Shown here: piece by piece, positions 11,966 to 23,431 of the stretch
Numbering within the stretch: position 1 is the first letter of the stretch
How the letters are laid out: every line of letters begins with the position of its first letter
Source of the DNA: Orientallactaga sibirica
Taxonomy: Eukaryota > Chordata > Mammalia > Rodentia > Dipodidae
Assembly (NCBI GenBank): GCA_036365145.1
Contig: JAEOAD010002232.1
Span: 3,927,501-3,991,500, forward strand
Length of the DNA stretch: 64,000 nucleotides
Reading direction: 5' to 3'
The notes under the pieces: generated by a model
What the model saw: only the letters and a program-made list of their open reading frames with translations
What the model was told of the DNA's origin: nothing
Database searches by the model: none
Position numbers and translations under genes: made by a program

Positions 11966-12698
11966 GTAAGAACTCACTTTTCTTTCACTTCGTTTGTGAT
12001 GTTTGAAGTCATTTCTGTTATTAGGCTTAAGAATGTGATTCTAAGTAGTAAGCAGTTAAGTGTGAAGCCCATACAGCTTTCTCATGCTCTGTCTACATGT
12101 GCATAAGTTTTACTGCCTTATTTATGCTTTGAATTGGCTCAAAGGTAAAATTTCTTATAAGAACATTTGGTCTTTATGTACTGATGTATGTGCAGCCGTG
12201 TGTATCTTGTGTCTATTTTAAAATATGCATGTAAACACATAATTAAGAAAATATATTCATATATGTTTAGATCATATTATTTAATTCAAAATAATCACTT
12301 GGATATTTATTCTTCTCTAAGATAGGAAAAACAAAAGAACAATTACCTTTCATTCTCAGATAGCTCTGGTTAGCTGCCTGATGTTTGAGATGTGTATAAA
12401 CATGAAGATTTAAGTTTGAACAACACAATGTACACAAATCTATTTGATTACAGTAGTTTCCCCCTTATTTTGAAGGGATATGTTCCACAACTCACATTGT
12501 ATGAATGAAACTGCAGATAGTATCAAATCCTATGTGTACTACTTTGTTCCTCTATACACATAATCTATGATAGAGTCTAATTTGTAAGAGATGAACAAAA
12601 ATAACTCATAATAAAAATAGAACAATTATGACCATAACCCATAATAAAAGTTATTCAAAATTTATGAATTGTTTATTTCTGGGATTTTCCATTGACTT
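11966..12698. other. SINE-free start of the ~20 kb intron after exon B
   Basis: AT-rich unique sequence with no additional exon recognised. Confidence 0.5.
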
Positions 12699-12908
12699 TA
12701 AAAAAATACTTATTTATTTATTTTAAGAGAGAGAGAATGAGGCAGAGAGAGAGAGAATGGGCGCACCAGGGCCTCTAGCCACTGCAAACAAACTCCAGAC
12801 GCATGTACTTCCTTGGGGAATCTGGCTTACATGGGTCCTGGGGAATCAAACCTGGGTCCTTAGACTTGGCAAGCAAGCACTTTTACCACTAAGCCATCTC
12901 TCCAGCCC
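12699..12908 (-). mobile_element. DIP-like SINE
   Basis: Complete reversed copy. Confidence 0.88.
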
Positions 12909-14142
12909 TCCAGTGAATATTTTTGGGACACATTAAACCTTAGGTGAACAAAACTGAGGAAAGTAAGACCAGAGTTAAAGCGGCACTACTGTAATTACAC
13001 TACAAAAAACAACTGTTGTTGTTTTGCATTCTTGATCCATTTCGATGTTAAAATTCCATCCCAGTGTGATACAGGTGACATTGTGGCTTACCAGGTATCC
13101 TTCTGCTCTCAAGGTCTGTACATTTCAGAAAGATTTCATGGCAGGTGTCCAGATTTGTAAAATTCACAATTGGGACAAATGTATCTTAGGGATGTTCAAG
13201 CTTTTAGAAGTTCTATTTAGTCACATTCCTCTTTCCAGAGAAAGTAGTAAGGAAAGTAGTCTTCAAACATTTTTTTAAATTATGTGAACTTTAAGGTTTT
13301 GGTTTTTTTTCTGGAACACTTCTTTAAAATGTTAGCATATCCCATAATTAACCCAGGCATCACAAAACATAAGTTGGCGATTCCTGTGTCTGAGCCACAA
13401 ACCAGCAACTGTGACTGTTTCGATCCTGAAGGTCTGCACGGCACCTCTCTGGTATCAGTGGCAGCAGCACCAGGGTATTTGTGACCTTGTAGGGTTTCTA
13501 GACACATGTCAAACTGTATTTCACCAGCACCAACTGGGGCTGGGCAGGAAGAGGTTACTATGCAATGGAAGAAAAGCTCCGAAAAGTCTGTTCTCTTTGG
13601 AACCACAAAGGAGGTTTGGGCTTCCTAAGACTTGAGCATTTTGAATCTGGATCTTGGAAAAAGACCAAAGGCAGGAGAGTAGCCAGTAGCTTTGGATATT
13701 GTATTTACAACATCATGACATTTGCAGCTGCAAGAAAGAGAAATGTTTTTAAAAAAAAAAAAAAAGCCTCTGTGTAGTCTTGAGAAGCAGGTGCTGTGAT
13801 GGGATTCATACTCCTTGAACCCCCCACAACTATAGCTGAAGAAAGACTGTGTCTTTCCATGCAGCAGTGAGCAGGCACTACACGATTTGTTTCCCCATAG
13901 CTGGGTTTATCTAACTGTGGAGTTGGCAAACCCCTGCCTTTAGATCCATCAGAGTAGGTTCAAGTCCACTGAAGCCCTAAGGTGACCTTTTAGCTCCCCA
14001 CAAGACCAATGTGGTTATAATTTATACTAAACAGCTAATTAATAATCATTTAAGGAATTAAATAAGCCATCCTAATTTATACATTTTCCTTACCAATTGA
14101 CCTATTATGTAATTTGCACATGTTTTTTCTTTGTAAAAATGT
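12909..14142. other. Intronic unique sequence
   Basis: 1.2 kb without repeats. Overlapping open frames on both strands at 13280-13635 show no family match and no splice context, so I treat them as chance. Confidence 0.45.
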
Positions 14143-14226
14143 TAGTCTGAACTGAGGAGGTAGCTTAGAAGTCTAGTGTCAACATAGCAGTTCAAGTTCT
14201 ACCTCCAGCACTGAAAAGAAAAAAAG
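14143..14226 (+). mobile_element. Old tRNA-derived SINE relic
   Basis: 'gaggtagcttagaag...ttcaagttctacctccagca' plus A-rich end; ID-like and very diverged. Confidence 0.35.
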
Positions 14227-14694
14227 GCTCATGACAAAAAATGTTACACCTAGCATTCAATCATTTTAATGTGGATTAACATGAGTCCTCTGTGACAGCC
14301 ATACACACGAAACATTTCAGTAACATTTTCCACCTTTTTATCTGCAACACACTCTGCTTTGTTCCCAACTTTGAAGAATGTGTGGTTTAGACACACCACA
14401 AAACAACAGTCAATTTCACAGGATAAAAATAGTAAGTGCACATTACATGCTTGTTAACTAAAAGTGAGGGGCAAGGAGGCCAGCCCCCAGTGCACCACTC
14501 AGACTGGCACCTAGAAAAGGAGACTGAGCTCAGGAAAGCTGTATAGGAAGCATAAAGGAATCTCCAGAAATGGTTGGAATAGCATTTTACTTGGAGGTTC
14601 ACAAACACGCACAGTCATGGGTAAAATTCAAGTGGTTCAGAACACTGGTCCTAGGAGCTGTAGGTAAGGTGTGACAACTAAGAATCCTGGCCTA

Positions 14695-14921
14695 GGGCTG
14701 GAGAGATGGCCTAGCAGTTAAAGTGCTTGCTTGCAAAGCCTAAGGACTCATGTTCAAACCCCCAAATCCCACATAAGCCAGCCACACAAGGTGGCATATG
14801 TGTAAGGTCGCACATACACACAAGGTAGCTCACGTGTCTGGAGTTTGATGGCAGTGGCTGGAGGGCCTGGTGTGCCAGTTCTCTCTCGCATGTGCTCTCT
14901 CTCATTAAAAATAAAAGAATA
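14695..14921 (+). mobile_element. DIP-like SINE, intermediate-length body
   Basis: Contains an extra 'gtaaggtcgcacatacacaca' type segment between the usual body blocks. Confidence 0.85.
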
Positions 14922-14922
14922 C

Positions 14923-15142
14923 AGGATTAGCAGTTAAGGTGCTTGCCTGTGAAGCCTAAGGACCCAGATTGGATTCCCCAGGACCCACATAAAGCCAGAT
15001 GCACAAGGTCATGCATGTGTCTGGAATTCATTTGCAGTGGCTGGAGGTCCTGGCATGCCCATTCCGCGCCCCCCCCGGTCTCTTTTTCTTGCTCTCTCTC
15101 TCTCAAATACATACATAAATAAATAAAATATTTTTTAAAAAC
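14923..15142 (+). mobile_element. DIP-like SINE, 5'-truncated
   Basis: Starts inside the head ('attagcagttaaggtgctt'), directly after the preceding copy. Confidence 0.85.
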
Positions 15143-15491
15143 CCAGGCCCAAAATGCTAACAGACCTGAGTAAACTGCTCCTGACTGATTGCCCAGCCCC
15201 AGAGGCTGCAAGTGGGGTCACATCACTTCTGTCTTGTAGGATGAAAGGACTGAATGACACAATCCACGTGAGGCGCTGTGCATGCACCAACAAGGGTGTC
15301 TGTCCTGGTGACTCAGGAGCAGGATGGGCAGTGAGGGGCAGGAGCCTCAGCATCGAGCTGACAATAGGATTGCTAAACCTAGAGCCAAATGTTGGCCTGT
15401 GAGCACTTTGTGTGGTTCTGAGGGTTGATGAGAGTTACAGGAATAAATCCTCCCTGTCAAGCATACAGGTGAAGATCAGAAAGGGGAGAGG
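15143..15491. other. Intronic unique sequence
   Basis: Nothing recognised between two DIP-like SINEs. Confidence 0.5.
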
Positions 15492-15673
15492 GGGCTGGAG
15501 AGATGGCTTAGTGGTTAAGGTGCTTGCCTACAAAGCCTAGGGACCCATGTTTGACTCCCTAGATCCCACGTAAGCCAGTCTTACAAGTTGATGCATGCAC
15601 AAGGTCGCACATGCACTCAAGGTGATGCATGCATTTGGAGTTCAACTGCAGTGGCTAAAGACTCTGGCACTCC

Positions 15674-15713
<40 letters not shown>

Positions 15714-15774
15714 CTCTCGCTCCTGCTCTCACTCTCTCTGTCCCTCATAAAACAAAATAGAATATAATAAAAGA
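15492..15774 (+). mobile_element. DIP-like SINE, intermediate-length body
   Basis: Has the extra 'aaggtcgcacatgcactcaa' segment and a long CT tail (15679-15712). Confidence 0.87.
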
Positions 15775-15850
15775 AAAGGGAGAAGGAGGAGGAAGAGGAA
15801 GAAAAAGGAAGGAGAAGAGAAAAAAGAAGTGAAGCACAGAGGAAAAATGG
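15775..15850. repeat. Polypurine stretch
   Basis: GA-only run (aggaggaggaagaggaag...) following the SINE tail. Confidence 0.8.
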
Positions 15851-16039
15851 AGGGGGATTCATAGTAAAGACTCCAGGTTTGGCTGCACCACACATGCCCC
15901 TCACTTGCTGGGCACAGTCCCTAGTCTATCTCTTCCTCCAGCACACTGGCACCTGCCTCCTGGCATTGCTGAGAGGATTAAGAGTGGACTGTGTGGAGTC
16001 TTTCTCAAGATGATGATACATAAGAATTACCAAGAAGTG

Positions 16040-16300
16040 GGAGCTAGAGAGATGGCTTAGCAGTTAAATGCTTGCCTGTAAAGCTTAAGGACCCCGGTTC
16101 CAGGCTTGATTCCCCAGGTCCCACGTAAGCCAGATGCACAAGGGGGCACACGCATCTGGAGTTCGTTTGCAGTGGCTCAAGGCCCTGGTGTGCCCATTCT
16201 CTCTCTCTCTCTCAACCTGCCTATTTCTGAATCTCTCTATATATCTCTCTCTCAAATAAATAAACAAAATGAAATAAATAAAATAAAATAATCTTAAAAA
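16040..16300 (+). mobile_element. DIP-like SINE with 18-bp target duplication
   Basis: Flanked by exact copies of aagaattaccaagaagtg at 16022-16039 and 16301-16318. A short extra 'gttccaggctt' duplicates part of the head. Confidence 0.92.
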
Positions 16301-16318
16301 AAGAATTACCAAGAAGTG

Positions 16319-16485
16319 AGGCTGGAGAAATTGCTTAGTGGTTAAGGTGTTTGTTTGCAAAGCCAAAGAATCCTGGTTTGATTCTCCAGGACCCATGTAG
16401 GCCAGATGCACAAGGGGCATATGCATCTGGAGTTTATTTGCAGTGGCTAGAGGGTCTGGCATGCCCATTCGCTCTCTGTCTGCCT

Positions 16486-16533
<48 letters not shown>

Positions 16534-16567
16534 TGCAAATAAATAAAAAAAATTGAAAGAAAGAAAA
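16319..16567 (+). mobile_element. DIP-like SINE inserted beside its neighbour
   Basis: Sits right after the second target copy of the previous element; 'aagaagtg' recurs after its tail at 16568-16576. Contains a ~38-bp CT run. Confidence 0.9.
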
Positions 16568-16576
16568 AAAGAAGTG

Positions 16577-16947
16577 CAAGTTATTAAGACTGTAGACCTT
16601 TTTCATGTTTGATGCTTACAAGAATCAATATGAGAAACCAGAGTTTAAAGGGATTTCTTGGCCTGTAATTATGGAGGGTAGAACAGTCAGGGAAACTTGT
16701 CTGGATGCCAATCGGTGTCATTGGCAAACCAGACAGGAAGTAAGAAGAGAGGCAGGGAGGGAATTGGAAGTAAAGTGAGAGACAGACACTTGAGATTTGG
16801 GGGCGGGGATGTGTTTGGTGGCATGGCTGAGGAGAAGTTCCGTTACTGTAGTCACTTTATAATGACAACAGGATAGCTGGGAAAACATGTTCTGCAATGA
16901 GAGTCATGTTGGATTGGACAGGAGTGGATGATTAAAGATGACCCTGA
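16577..16947. other. Intronic unique sequence
   Basis: Nothing recognised. Confidence 0.5.
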
Positions 16948-17145
16948 GGGCTGGAGAGATGGCTTAGCAGTTAAGGTGCATGCCTGCGAAGCCTAAGGAC
17001 CCCCATTCGATTCTCCAGATCCCACATAAGCCAGATGCACATGGTGGCGCGTGCATCTAGAGTTCTTTTGCAGTGGCTAGAAGCCCTGGCACCCCCATTC
17101 TCCCTCTCTCCCTCCCTCTAATAAATAAAATAAAACTTTTTTTAA
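16948..17145 (+). mobile_element. DIP-like SINE
   Basis: Complete copy, tail 'aataaataaaataaaac'. Confidence 0.9.
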
Positions 17146-17639
17146 AATGTGGTCCTGGAATGCCACTATTCTGAAGTCCCCATGAATGACTATAAGCCCA
17201 GAGCTCATGGTTAAACACCACATCATGTCCATCTTTCCTAGAAAACCTGTCTCTTTTTTCCTTCTCTGGTCCCCCAACTCCCTCCTTTCTTAGCCTTCGT
17301 CTCTTTGCTGTCATTTCTCAGTCATTTTACTTTCATCTGCATGGTTTTGGAGCCTGACCGCCAACCTGGGACCAACTAAAGGCTGCATGAATTCTAACAG
17401 TAAATGGATGTGTTGGCTCTTTCTGCCTAAGGCTGTAGCCCCGCCCCAACTTCCTAAGACTCCACCTTTGGCATCAAGTTCTCTGCTCATCAAGCTACAG
17501 TGAGACCCTGCTGCTCAACATGTTTCTATGGTAACTCCTGCCCACTACCTGGGGCCAGCTGTCCCTGCTCATTTTCACATCCCTCCCCACTCTAGTGGCC
17601 AGGAACACCGTCCCACTATTCCTTTCAACTTCCCCACAC
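17146..17639. other. Intronic unique sequence
   Basis: Pyrimidine-rich sequence in which nothing specific is recognised; an L2 relic follows. Confidence 0.45.
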
Positions 17640-17905
17640 TGTATCTCTCTAGTCCTTGAGTCCTCCTTCCTGTCCAAGATACAGCTCAGGTTTTCCCATC
17701 ACCAGGAAGCTGTCCCACCTTGACATTGTCACCCTGTTCTACAGCCTTCCTGGGTCTATCTGTGGCTTTCTGGTGTTTTGTCCTAACTCCTTCTCCAACT
17801 TGCCCATGGCACTGTCCTCCACCCCACTGCGCTACTCACGATGACCCTTGGTCACTGCCTCTGGCACGTGGTGTATGGTAGATACTTGAAGTATGGTATA
17901 GACCA
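17640..17905 (+). mobile_element. L2-like LINE relic
   Basis: Resembles the L2 3' end: 'caggaagctgtccca' and, near the edge, 'ctctggcacgtggtgtatgg'. Ancient and diverged. Confidence 0.45.
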
Positions 17906-18392
17906 TGCGCCCAGGAAAGGCTTGATATGGATGTTGTGCCATATTCAAGATTAAGGCTTCTGGTGAAGGATGAGTCTAGATCTGCAAAGACTGCCCAGCT
18001 GGGGGTCAGGAATTGACCCTGAGGTCTACAGGTCTGGGGACAAACTCAGAGAACTGTGTGCTAAAGGCCAGACATGGGGAGCCTAATGTCAGCCTTAGTA
18101 GATTTATTCCACAACGGTATTGTTTTAGATTCTCCTACAGAATGACTCTTCCAATTACTCCAATTACTTCTTACTGAAAACAAACCCCATCTCGTCTACC
18201 TGAATCCCATTGTCCCCGTCTTTCACCTGTGGCTGTTACTGTGGGTTCATTTTACATGTAGTGGTTCCCCTCCTTCCTCCCTCTCTCTTTTCGTAGCCTC
18301 CTCTGGAACTGTGGATGGGAAGAGAATTCCAAAATACTGTACAGATTAGACGTTTCCAGAGGTTTTTTGGCAATAGTGATTTTTAAAAAAAT
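17906..18392. other. Intronic unique sequence
   Basis: Nothing recognised. Confidence 0.5.
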
Positions 18393-18562
18393 GAGGCCTG
18401 GAGAAACCATTCAGCTGTTAAAGGCATTGCTTACAATGGCAGCTTGGGTTCAGTACCTATGTAAAACCAGATGCTCAAAGTGGTGCATCTATCTAGAGCT
18501 TGTTTGCAATAGCAAGAGGCCCTGGCACACCCATACACACACTCTTTCTCTCTTGCTCTTAG
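18393..18562 (+). mobile_element. Degraded DIP-like SINE
   Basis: Recognisable head 'gaggcctggagaaacca' and 'gaggccctggcacacccat'. Confidence 0.7.
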
Positions 18563-18572
18563 TAAGTGGGCT

Positions 18573-18616
18573 TTTTTTTTGTTGTTATTGTTTTGTTTTT
18601 GTTTTTGTTTTTGTTT
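18573..18616. repeat. (TTTTTG)n low-complexity tract
   Basis: T-rich run with regular G interruptions. Confidence 0.9.
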
Positions 18617-18782
18617 TTTAATGAAGGAGATGTACACAAACTGAGCTTTGAGAATGGGACCTCCCAGGGGATGCAGGTGTGAAGGTGCTCTTCTTACTCA
18701 GGGTCCCAAGGAATGTAGGCTGTAAACTTTCTGTTGCTGTTTAGGAAACTAAGGCTTTAAAGTCTCCTTGTTTGCCTTGCAA

Positions 18783-18852
18783 AGCCCTTTCCTCCACCTC
18801 CACCCCTCCTGCACCCATCCACCCCTCACCCTCCACCCTCCACTTCTCCCCC
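18783..18852. repeat. C-rich polypyrimidine tract
   Basis: CCACC/CACCCCT-type repeats, almost purely C and T with A. Confidence 0.8.
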
Positions 18853-19450
18853 ATTGGCTAGCATGTTGCACTACAGTGCCTTTCCACACTACCTCCCCTT
18901 ACACTAGCATACTCTAAAAATGGGTGCATCTTAAGTGATTTTCATTAGAGAAATAAGCTTGATAAGTCTGTATCTCCAACTCTACCTTTATTAGCGTTTA
19001 CAATGTAGCAAAATTTGTTGGCAATTTTTATATTCATATGTAAGTTATAAACATGGTTTCACAGAAATTTTAAATATATAGAAATAGGTAGTAAAACCAG
19101 TTATCATTTTGTGATTTCAATCTTTTAAATATATATTATGTACAGCTTTAAAAATGAGTAAAATATACATACAATTTTTACCCTCCTTTCCAAATTTAAA
19201 ATATGCCTCTTTTCATTACTACACAGCAGTCTATGAATGTCTTCTTTTGCTGGGCACTAAGCTTCAGATAAGGAACTGCATTGCACATGGTATTTACACA
19301 TACCATTATTATTTCCTGAATAAACTAGATGTATTGATCTGCTAAAGGGTGTGAATTTACAAAGTCTAAGAATATCTAACTTCAAGTTATTTTCCAGAAA
19401 GGAAATACTAATTTATAACTTCTATCCTTGGGACCATATCCATTCATTCA

Positions 19451-19458
<8 letters not shown>
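18853..19458. other. Intronic AT-rich sequence
   Basis: No exon or repeat assigned with confidence; possibly very old L1 sequence. Confidence 0.4.

Positions 19459-19497
<39 letters not shown>
19459..19497. repeat. (CT)n microsatellite
   Basis: About 19 CT units. Confidence 0.95.
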
Positions 19498-19500
<3 letters not shown>

Positions 19501-19514
19501 CATGCGTACACCTT

Positions 19515-19640
19515 TTTAAAATATATGTGTGTAAGCACAGGTGTATGTGTGGAGGTCAGAGGACAATTTTTTGGGTCTGTCTTCACTTTTCCACCTCATT
19601 TGAGGCAGGGTTTTTTTTTCTCTTTCTGAATCTCACTGTG
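19515..19640 (-). mobile_element. B4 SINE, first part
   Basis: 'tatgtgtggaggtcagagga' and 'catttgaggcagggtt' are typical of rodent B4. It is interrupted; its tRNA-like end lies at 20163-20250. Confidence 0.6.
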
Positions 19641-19656
19641 CTGGTATTGTTCTTTT

Positions 19657-19823
19657 TTTTTTTTTTTTGTTTTTTTTTTTTTTTTCAAGGCAGGGTCTCA
19701 CTCTAGCCCAGGCTGACCTAGAATTCACTATGTAATCTCAGGGTGGCCTTGAACTCATGGTGATGCTCCTACCTTTGCCTCCCAAATGCTGGGATTAAAG
19801 GCATGTGCCACCACGCCCGGCTG
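19657..19823 (-). mobile_element. B1 SINE inserted in B4
   Basis: Reversed B1 with a ~30-nt T-rich tail at the left. Confidence 0.9.
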
Positions 19824-19829
19824 CTATTG

Positions 19830-20047
19830 TTCTTTTTAAGAATTATTTTTATTCATTTATTTGCTAGAGAGAAAGTGTATGAAACAGATAGAGAGTATGG
19901 ACCATGCCAGGGCCTTTTGCCACTGCAAATGAACTCCAGATGCATGTCCCACCTTGTGCATCTGGCTTTACATGGGTACTAGAAATTGGAATCTGGTCTG
20001 GCAAACTTTGCAAGGAAGTGCCTTTAACCATTGAGCCATCTCCCCAG
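19830..20047 (-). mobile_element. DIP-like SINE inserted in B4
   Basis: Complete reversed copy. Confidence 0.85.
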
Positions 20048-20057
20048 ACAGACCCTT

Positions 20058-20120
20058 GCTGCTGCTGCTCCTCCTTCTCCTTCTCCTTCTTCTTCTTCTT
20101 CTGCTGCTGCTTTTTTTTTT
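20058..20120. repeat. (CTG)/(CTT)n triplet tract
   Basis: GCTGCTGCTG then CTC/CTT units, CTGCTGCTG and a T run. Confidence 0.9.
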
Positions 20121-20162
20121 CTGTGCTCTCTGTCAGCTTCCAGAAAATTCTTCTGTCCTTGC

Positions 20163-20250
20163 CAGCTTTTTAGTGGGGTCTGAGGATTGAACTAGATACT
20201 TGGGCTTGAGTAAAGAGCATGGTATCCACTGAGCTATCTACCCAACCCTA
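20163..20250 (-). mobile_element. B4 SINE, second part
   Basis: Reversed tRNA-like head: 'gtctgaggattgaactag' to 'ccactgagctatctaccca'. Confidence 0.6.
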
Positions 20251-20283
20251 TCTTTTCTGTTTTTCCAGTTATTAAAATTATTT

Positions 20284-20447
20284 AATAATAGGAGGAAAAG
20301 ATCATGACATCAAACTGAAAAGAGAGACTGATTGAGAGGGGGAGGGGATATGATGGAGAGTGAATTTTCAAAGGAGAAAGCGGGGGAAGGGAGGGAAGTA
20401 CCATGGGATATTGTCTACAATTAAAGAAGTTGTCAAAAAAAAAAATT
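20284..20447 (+). mobile_element. L1 3' UTR fragment
   Basis: G-rich L1 3' UTR ('ggggatatgatggagag') ending in poly-A. The same sequence occurs inverted at 42324-42500. Confidence 0.75.
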
Positions 20448-20449
20448 AA

Positions 20450-20606
20450 GCTGGGCGTGGTGGCATACGCCTTTAATCCCAGCACTCAGGAGGCAGAGGT
20501 AGGAGGATCACCGTGAGTTCAAGGCCACCCTGAGACTACATAGTTAATTCCAGGTCAGCCTGGGCCAGAGTGAGACCCTACCTTGAAAATTAAAAAAAAA
20601 AAAAAA
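20450..20606 (+). mobile_element. B1 SINE
   Basis: Close to consensus, long A tail. Confidence 0.92.
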
Positions 20607-20608
20607 AT

Positions 20609-20820
20609 TAAAAATTATTTATTTATTTATTTTTAAGCAGAGACAGAGAGAGAAGAGAAAGAGAGAATGGGTGCACCAGGGCCTCTAGCCACTGCTAACA
20701 AATTCCAGAGATGCATGTGCCACTTTGTGCATCTTGCCTTACATGCATACTGAGGAATCGAGCCAGAGTCATTAGGCTTTGCAAGCAAGCTTCTTAACTG
20801 CTGAGCCATCTCTCCAGCCC
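20609..20820 (-). mobile_element. DIP-like SINE
   Basis: Complete reversed copy abutting the B1 tail. Confidence 0.88.
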
Positions 20821-20960
20821 CCATCGTTTTGTTTTAATATGACTATTAACTCCCTTTTCTTTAATTGCTACTATACTGAACAGTTTGTCTACCATCCATT
20901 TGTGTGTCATCTATGAATCAGCATCTTCATATTCCCTCCCCACATTTCTTTTTTTATTAT

Positions 20961-21129
20961 TATTATTTTTTTTTTTTTTTATTTTGGTTTTTCGAGGTAA
21001 GGTCTCACTCTGGTCCAGGCTGATCTGGAATTAACTATGTAGTCTCAGGGTGGCCTCGAACTCTCGGCAATCCTCCTACCTCTGCCTCCCAAGTGCTGGG
21101 ATTAAAGGCGTGTGCCACCACGCCTGGCT
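20961..21129 (-). mobile_element. B1 SINE
   Basis: Full reversed B1 at the 3' edge of the large L1. Confidence 0.92.
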
Positions 21130-21372
21130 CTTTTATTATTTTTTATTAGCATACAAAGAACTAGGCTTCATTATGGTGTTTCAAACAAATTTTGAGTTTT
21201 ATTTCCTTTCCTCCCTCCTGCCAGTCTCCTCTCCCCACTTTTTGGCTTCTCCCACCATAGCCATTCCCCTCTCTCATACTACATATTTCCTTTTGTCCTC
21301 TCCACACCTCCTCATCACTTCTTGTGCCCTCTTAGGATCTACTGACTCAGTACATACAAACATTAAAAGTTA

Positions 21373-21528
21373 TGCCTGGCATGGTGGCACACACCAGCAC
21401 TCAGGAAGCAGAGGCAGGAGGATAGTTGTGAGTTCAAGGCTAGCCTGAGACTACATAGTGAATTCCAGGTCAACCTGGAATAGAGCAAGACCTTACCTTG
21501 AAAAACCAAAAAAAAAAAAAAAAAAAAA
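21373..21528 (+). mobile_element. B1 SINE (internal deletion)
   Basis: Lacks the 'ctttaatccc' segment; long A tail. Confidence 0.85.
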
Positions 21529-21538
21529 GTTAGACTCA

Positions 21539-21684
21539 TGGGGAGAGATGGCTCAGCAAAGCCTAACAACCTGGTTTGATTCCCCAATACCCACACAAAG
21601 TGGCACATGTGTCTGGAATTTGCAGTGGCATACACCAATTCTCATTCTCTCTCTCTCTCCTTGCAAACAAATAAATGAATAACA
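21539..21684 (+). mobile_element. DIP-like SINE, internally deleted
   Basis: Missing most of the 'gttaaggcgcttgcc' head segment. Confidence 0.8.
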
Positions 21685-21691
21685 AGGTGAT

Positions 21692-21884
21692 ACTGGGCAT
21701 GGTGGCACAGGCCATGCCTTAAAAAATAAAAGTTAGCTGAGAATGGTGGCACACGCCTTTAATTCCAGCACTCAGGAGGCAGAGGTAGGAGGATCACCAT
21801 GAATTCGAGGCCACCCTGAGAATACAGAGTGAATTCTAGGTCTGCCTACACTAGAGTGAGATCCTACCTCAAAAAACCAAAAAA
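21692..21884 (+). mobile_element. B1 SINE preceded by a B1 5' fragment
   Basis: A 34-bp B1 5' piece (21692-21725) precedes a nearly full B1 (21733-21884). Confidence 0.8.
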
Positions 21885-21888
21885 TAAA

Positions 21889-21944
<56 letters not shown>

Positions 21945-21948
21945 ATTA
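21885..21948. repeat. (AAAT)n microsatellite
   Basis: About 15 units, grown from the B1 tail. Confidence 0.95.
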
Positions 21949-21950
21949 GA

Positions 21951-22150
21951 GGACTGGAGAGATGGCTTAGCAGTTAAAGCGCTTACCTGCAAAGCCTAAG
22001 GACCAAGGTTTGATTCCCCAGTACCCATGTAAGCCAGGTGGACAAGGTGGCACATTCATCTAGAGTTCATTAGCAGTGGCTAAAGGTCCTGGCATGCCTC
22101 TTTCTCTCTCTGCCTCTCTCTCTCAAATAAATAAATAAAATATTTTTTTA
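21951..22150 (+). mobile_element. DIP-like SINE
   Basis: Complete copy. Confidence 0.9.
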
Positions 22151-22355
22151 AGTTAGAATCTCATATGAGAGAGAATATGACTCTGAGCTTGAGCTTGGAT
22201 TACCTCACTTAGTATAATTTTTTCCAATTCCATTAATTTTCCTACAAATTTCATAACTTCATTTTTCTATAAAGCTGAGTAAAATTCCATTATGTATATT
22301 GCCACATTTTCATTATCTATCATAAGTTGGTGACATTTAGGTTGATTACATCTTC

Positions 22356-22602
22356 TTTTTTTGTGTGTGGAGAGAGACACAGAGAAAAAGGGAGAGGAAG
22401 ACAGATAGAGATGGGCGTGCCAGCAGCCTCTCAGCTGCTGTAAACAAAATCCAGATGTGTGCACCCCCTTGTGGTCAAGTGCATCATTGCGCCCTTGCAT
22501 CACTTTGCATCTGGCTAAACGTGGGACCTGGATGGAGATTGGAACCAGCGTTCTTAGGCTTAGGAGGCAGGTGTCTTAACCGCTAAGCCATCTCTCCAGC
22601 CC
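22356..22602 (-). mobile_element. DIP-like SINE, long subfamily
   Basis: Carries the extra 'gtggtcaagtgcatcattgc' block and 'aaacgtgggacctgg', shared with the long copies at 26114, 46480, 56326 and 58478. Confidence 0.88.
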
Positions 22603-22745
22603 TTCTTTTCTTTTTAATTCCACTTTCTAGCTACTGTGAATAAAGCAGCAAATTGACATGTATGTGCAAATATCTCTGTGGTAGGAATATACTCTTTGGA
22701 GTAGATTCCAGTGGTATATCTTGGTTATATGGTAGTTCTATTTTT

Positions 22746-22936
22746 AGCTTTTTTAAAAAAATTATATTTATTTTATTTTATCTATTTGAGAGGGTGAGGA
22801 GAGACTGTGTGTGCCAGGGCTTCCAGACGCATAATGCCGCCTTGAACATCTGGTTTATGTGGGTCCTGGGGAATCCAACCTAGGTCTTTTGGCTTTGCAG
22901 GCAAGCATATTAACCACGAATCCATCCCTTCAGCCC
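22746..22936 (-). mobile_element. DIP-like SINE
   Basis: Reversed copy with a diverged head ('aatccatcccttcagccct'). Confidence 0.82.
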
Positions 22937-22937
22937 T

Positions 22938-23186
22938 AAATTTTTTTTAATGAGAGAGAGACAGCAAGAGAAGAAGAGAGAGAGAGAGAGAGAGAGAATG
23001 GATTGGCACACCAGGGCCTCCAGCCAATGAAATTGAACTCCAGATATGTGTGTCCCCTAGCATGCACGTTCGACCTTGCACTTGCGTCATCTTGTGCATC
23101 TGGTTTATGTGGGATTTGGAGAGTCAAACATGGGTCCTTAGGCTTCACAGGCAAGTGCCTTAACAACTAAGCCATCTCTCCAGCCC
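22938..23186 (-). mobile_element. DIP-like SINE, intermediate-length body
   Basis: Reversed copy with the extra 'cgttcgaccttgcacttgcg' block. Confidence 0.85.
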
Positions 23187-23274
23187 TATTTTTAGTTTTT
23201 TGAGAACCTCCACACAATTTTCTTAGTGACTGCTCCAGTTTACACTCCCACCAGCAGTGAATAAGAATTCCCTT

Positions 23275-23431
23275 TCTGGGCTTGGTGGCGCACGTCTTTA
23301 ATCCCAGCACTCAGGAAGCAGAGGTAGGAGGATCCCATGAGTTTGAGGCCACCCTGAGATTACATAATTAATTCCAGATCAGCCTGGGCCAGAGTGAGAC
23401 CCTACCTTGAAAAATAAAAACAACAAAAAGA
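23275..23431 (+). mobile_element. B1 SINE
   Basis: Inserted in the L1; full-length. Confidence 0.9.

Noticed and set aside
13280..13635. Overlapping open frames on both strands in unique sequence
   Set aside because: Both-strand openness, no recognisable domain, no splice sites tying them to SKOR2.
16085..16606. 173-codon minus-strand open frame, the longest in the window
   Set aside because: It is the antisense of two adjacent DIP-like SINEs with CT tails.
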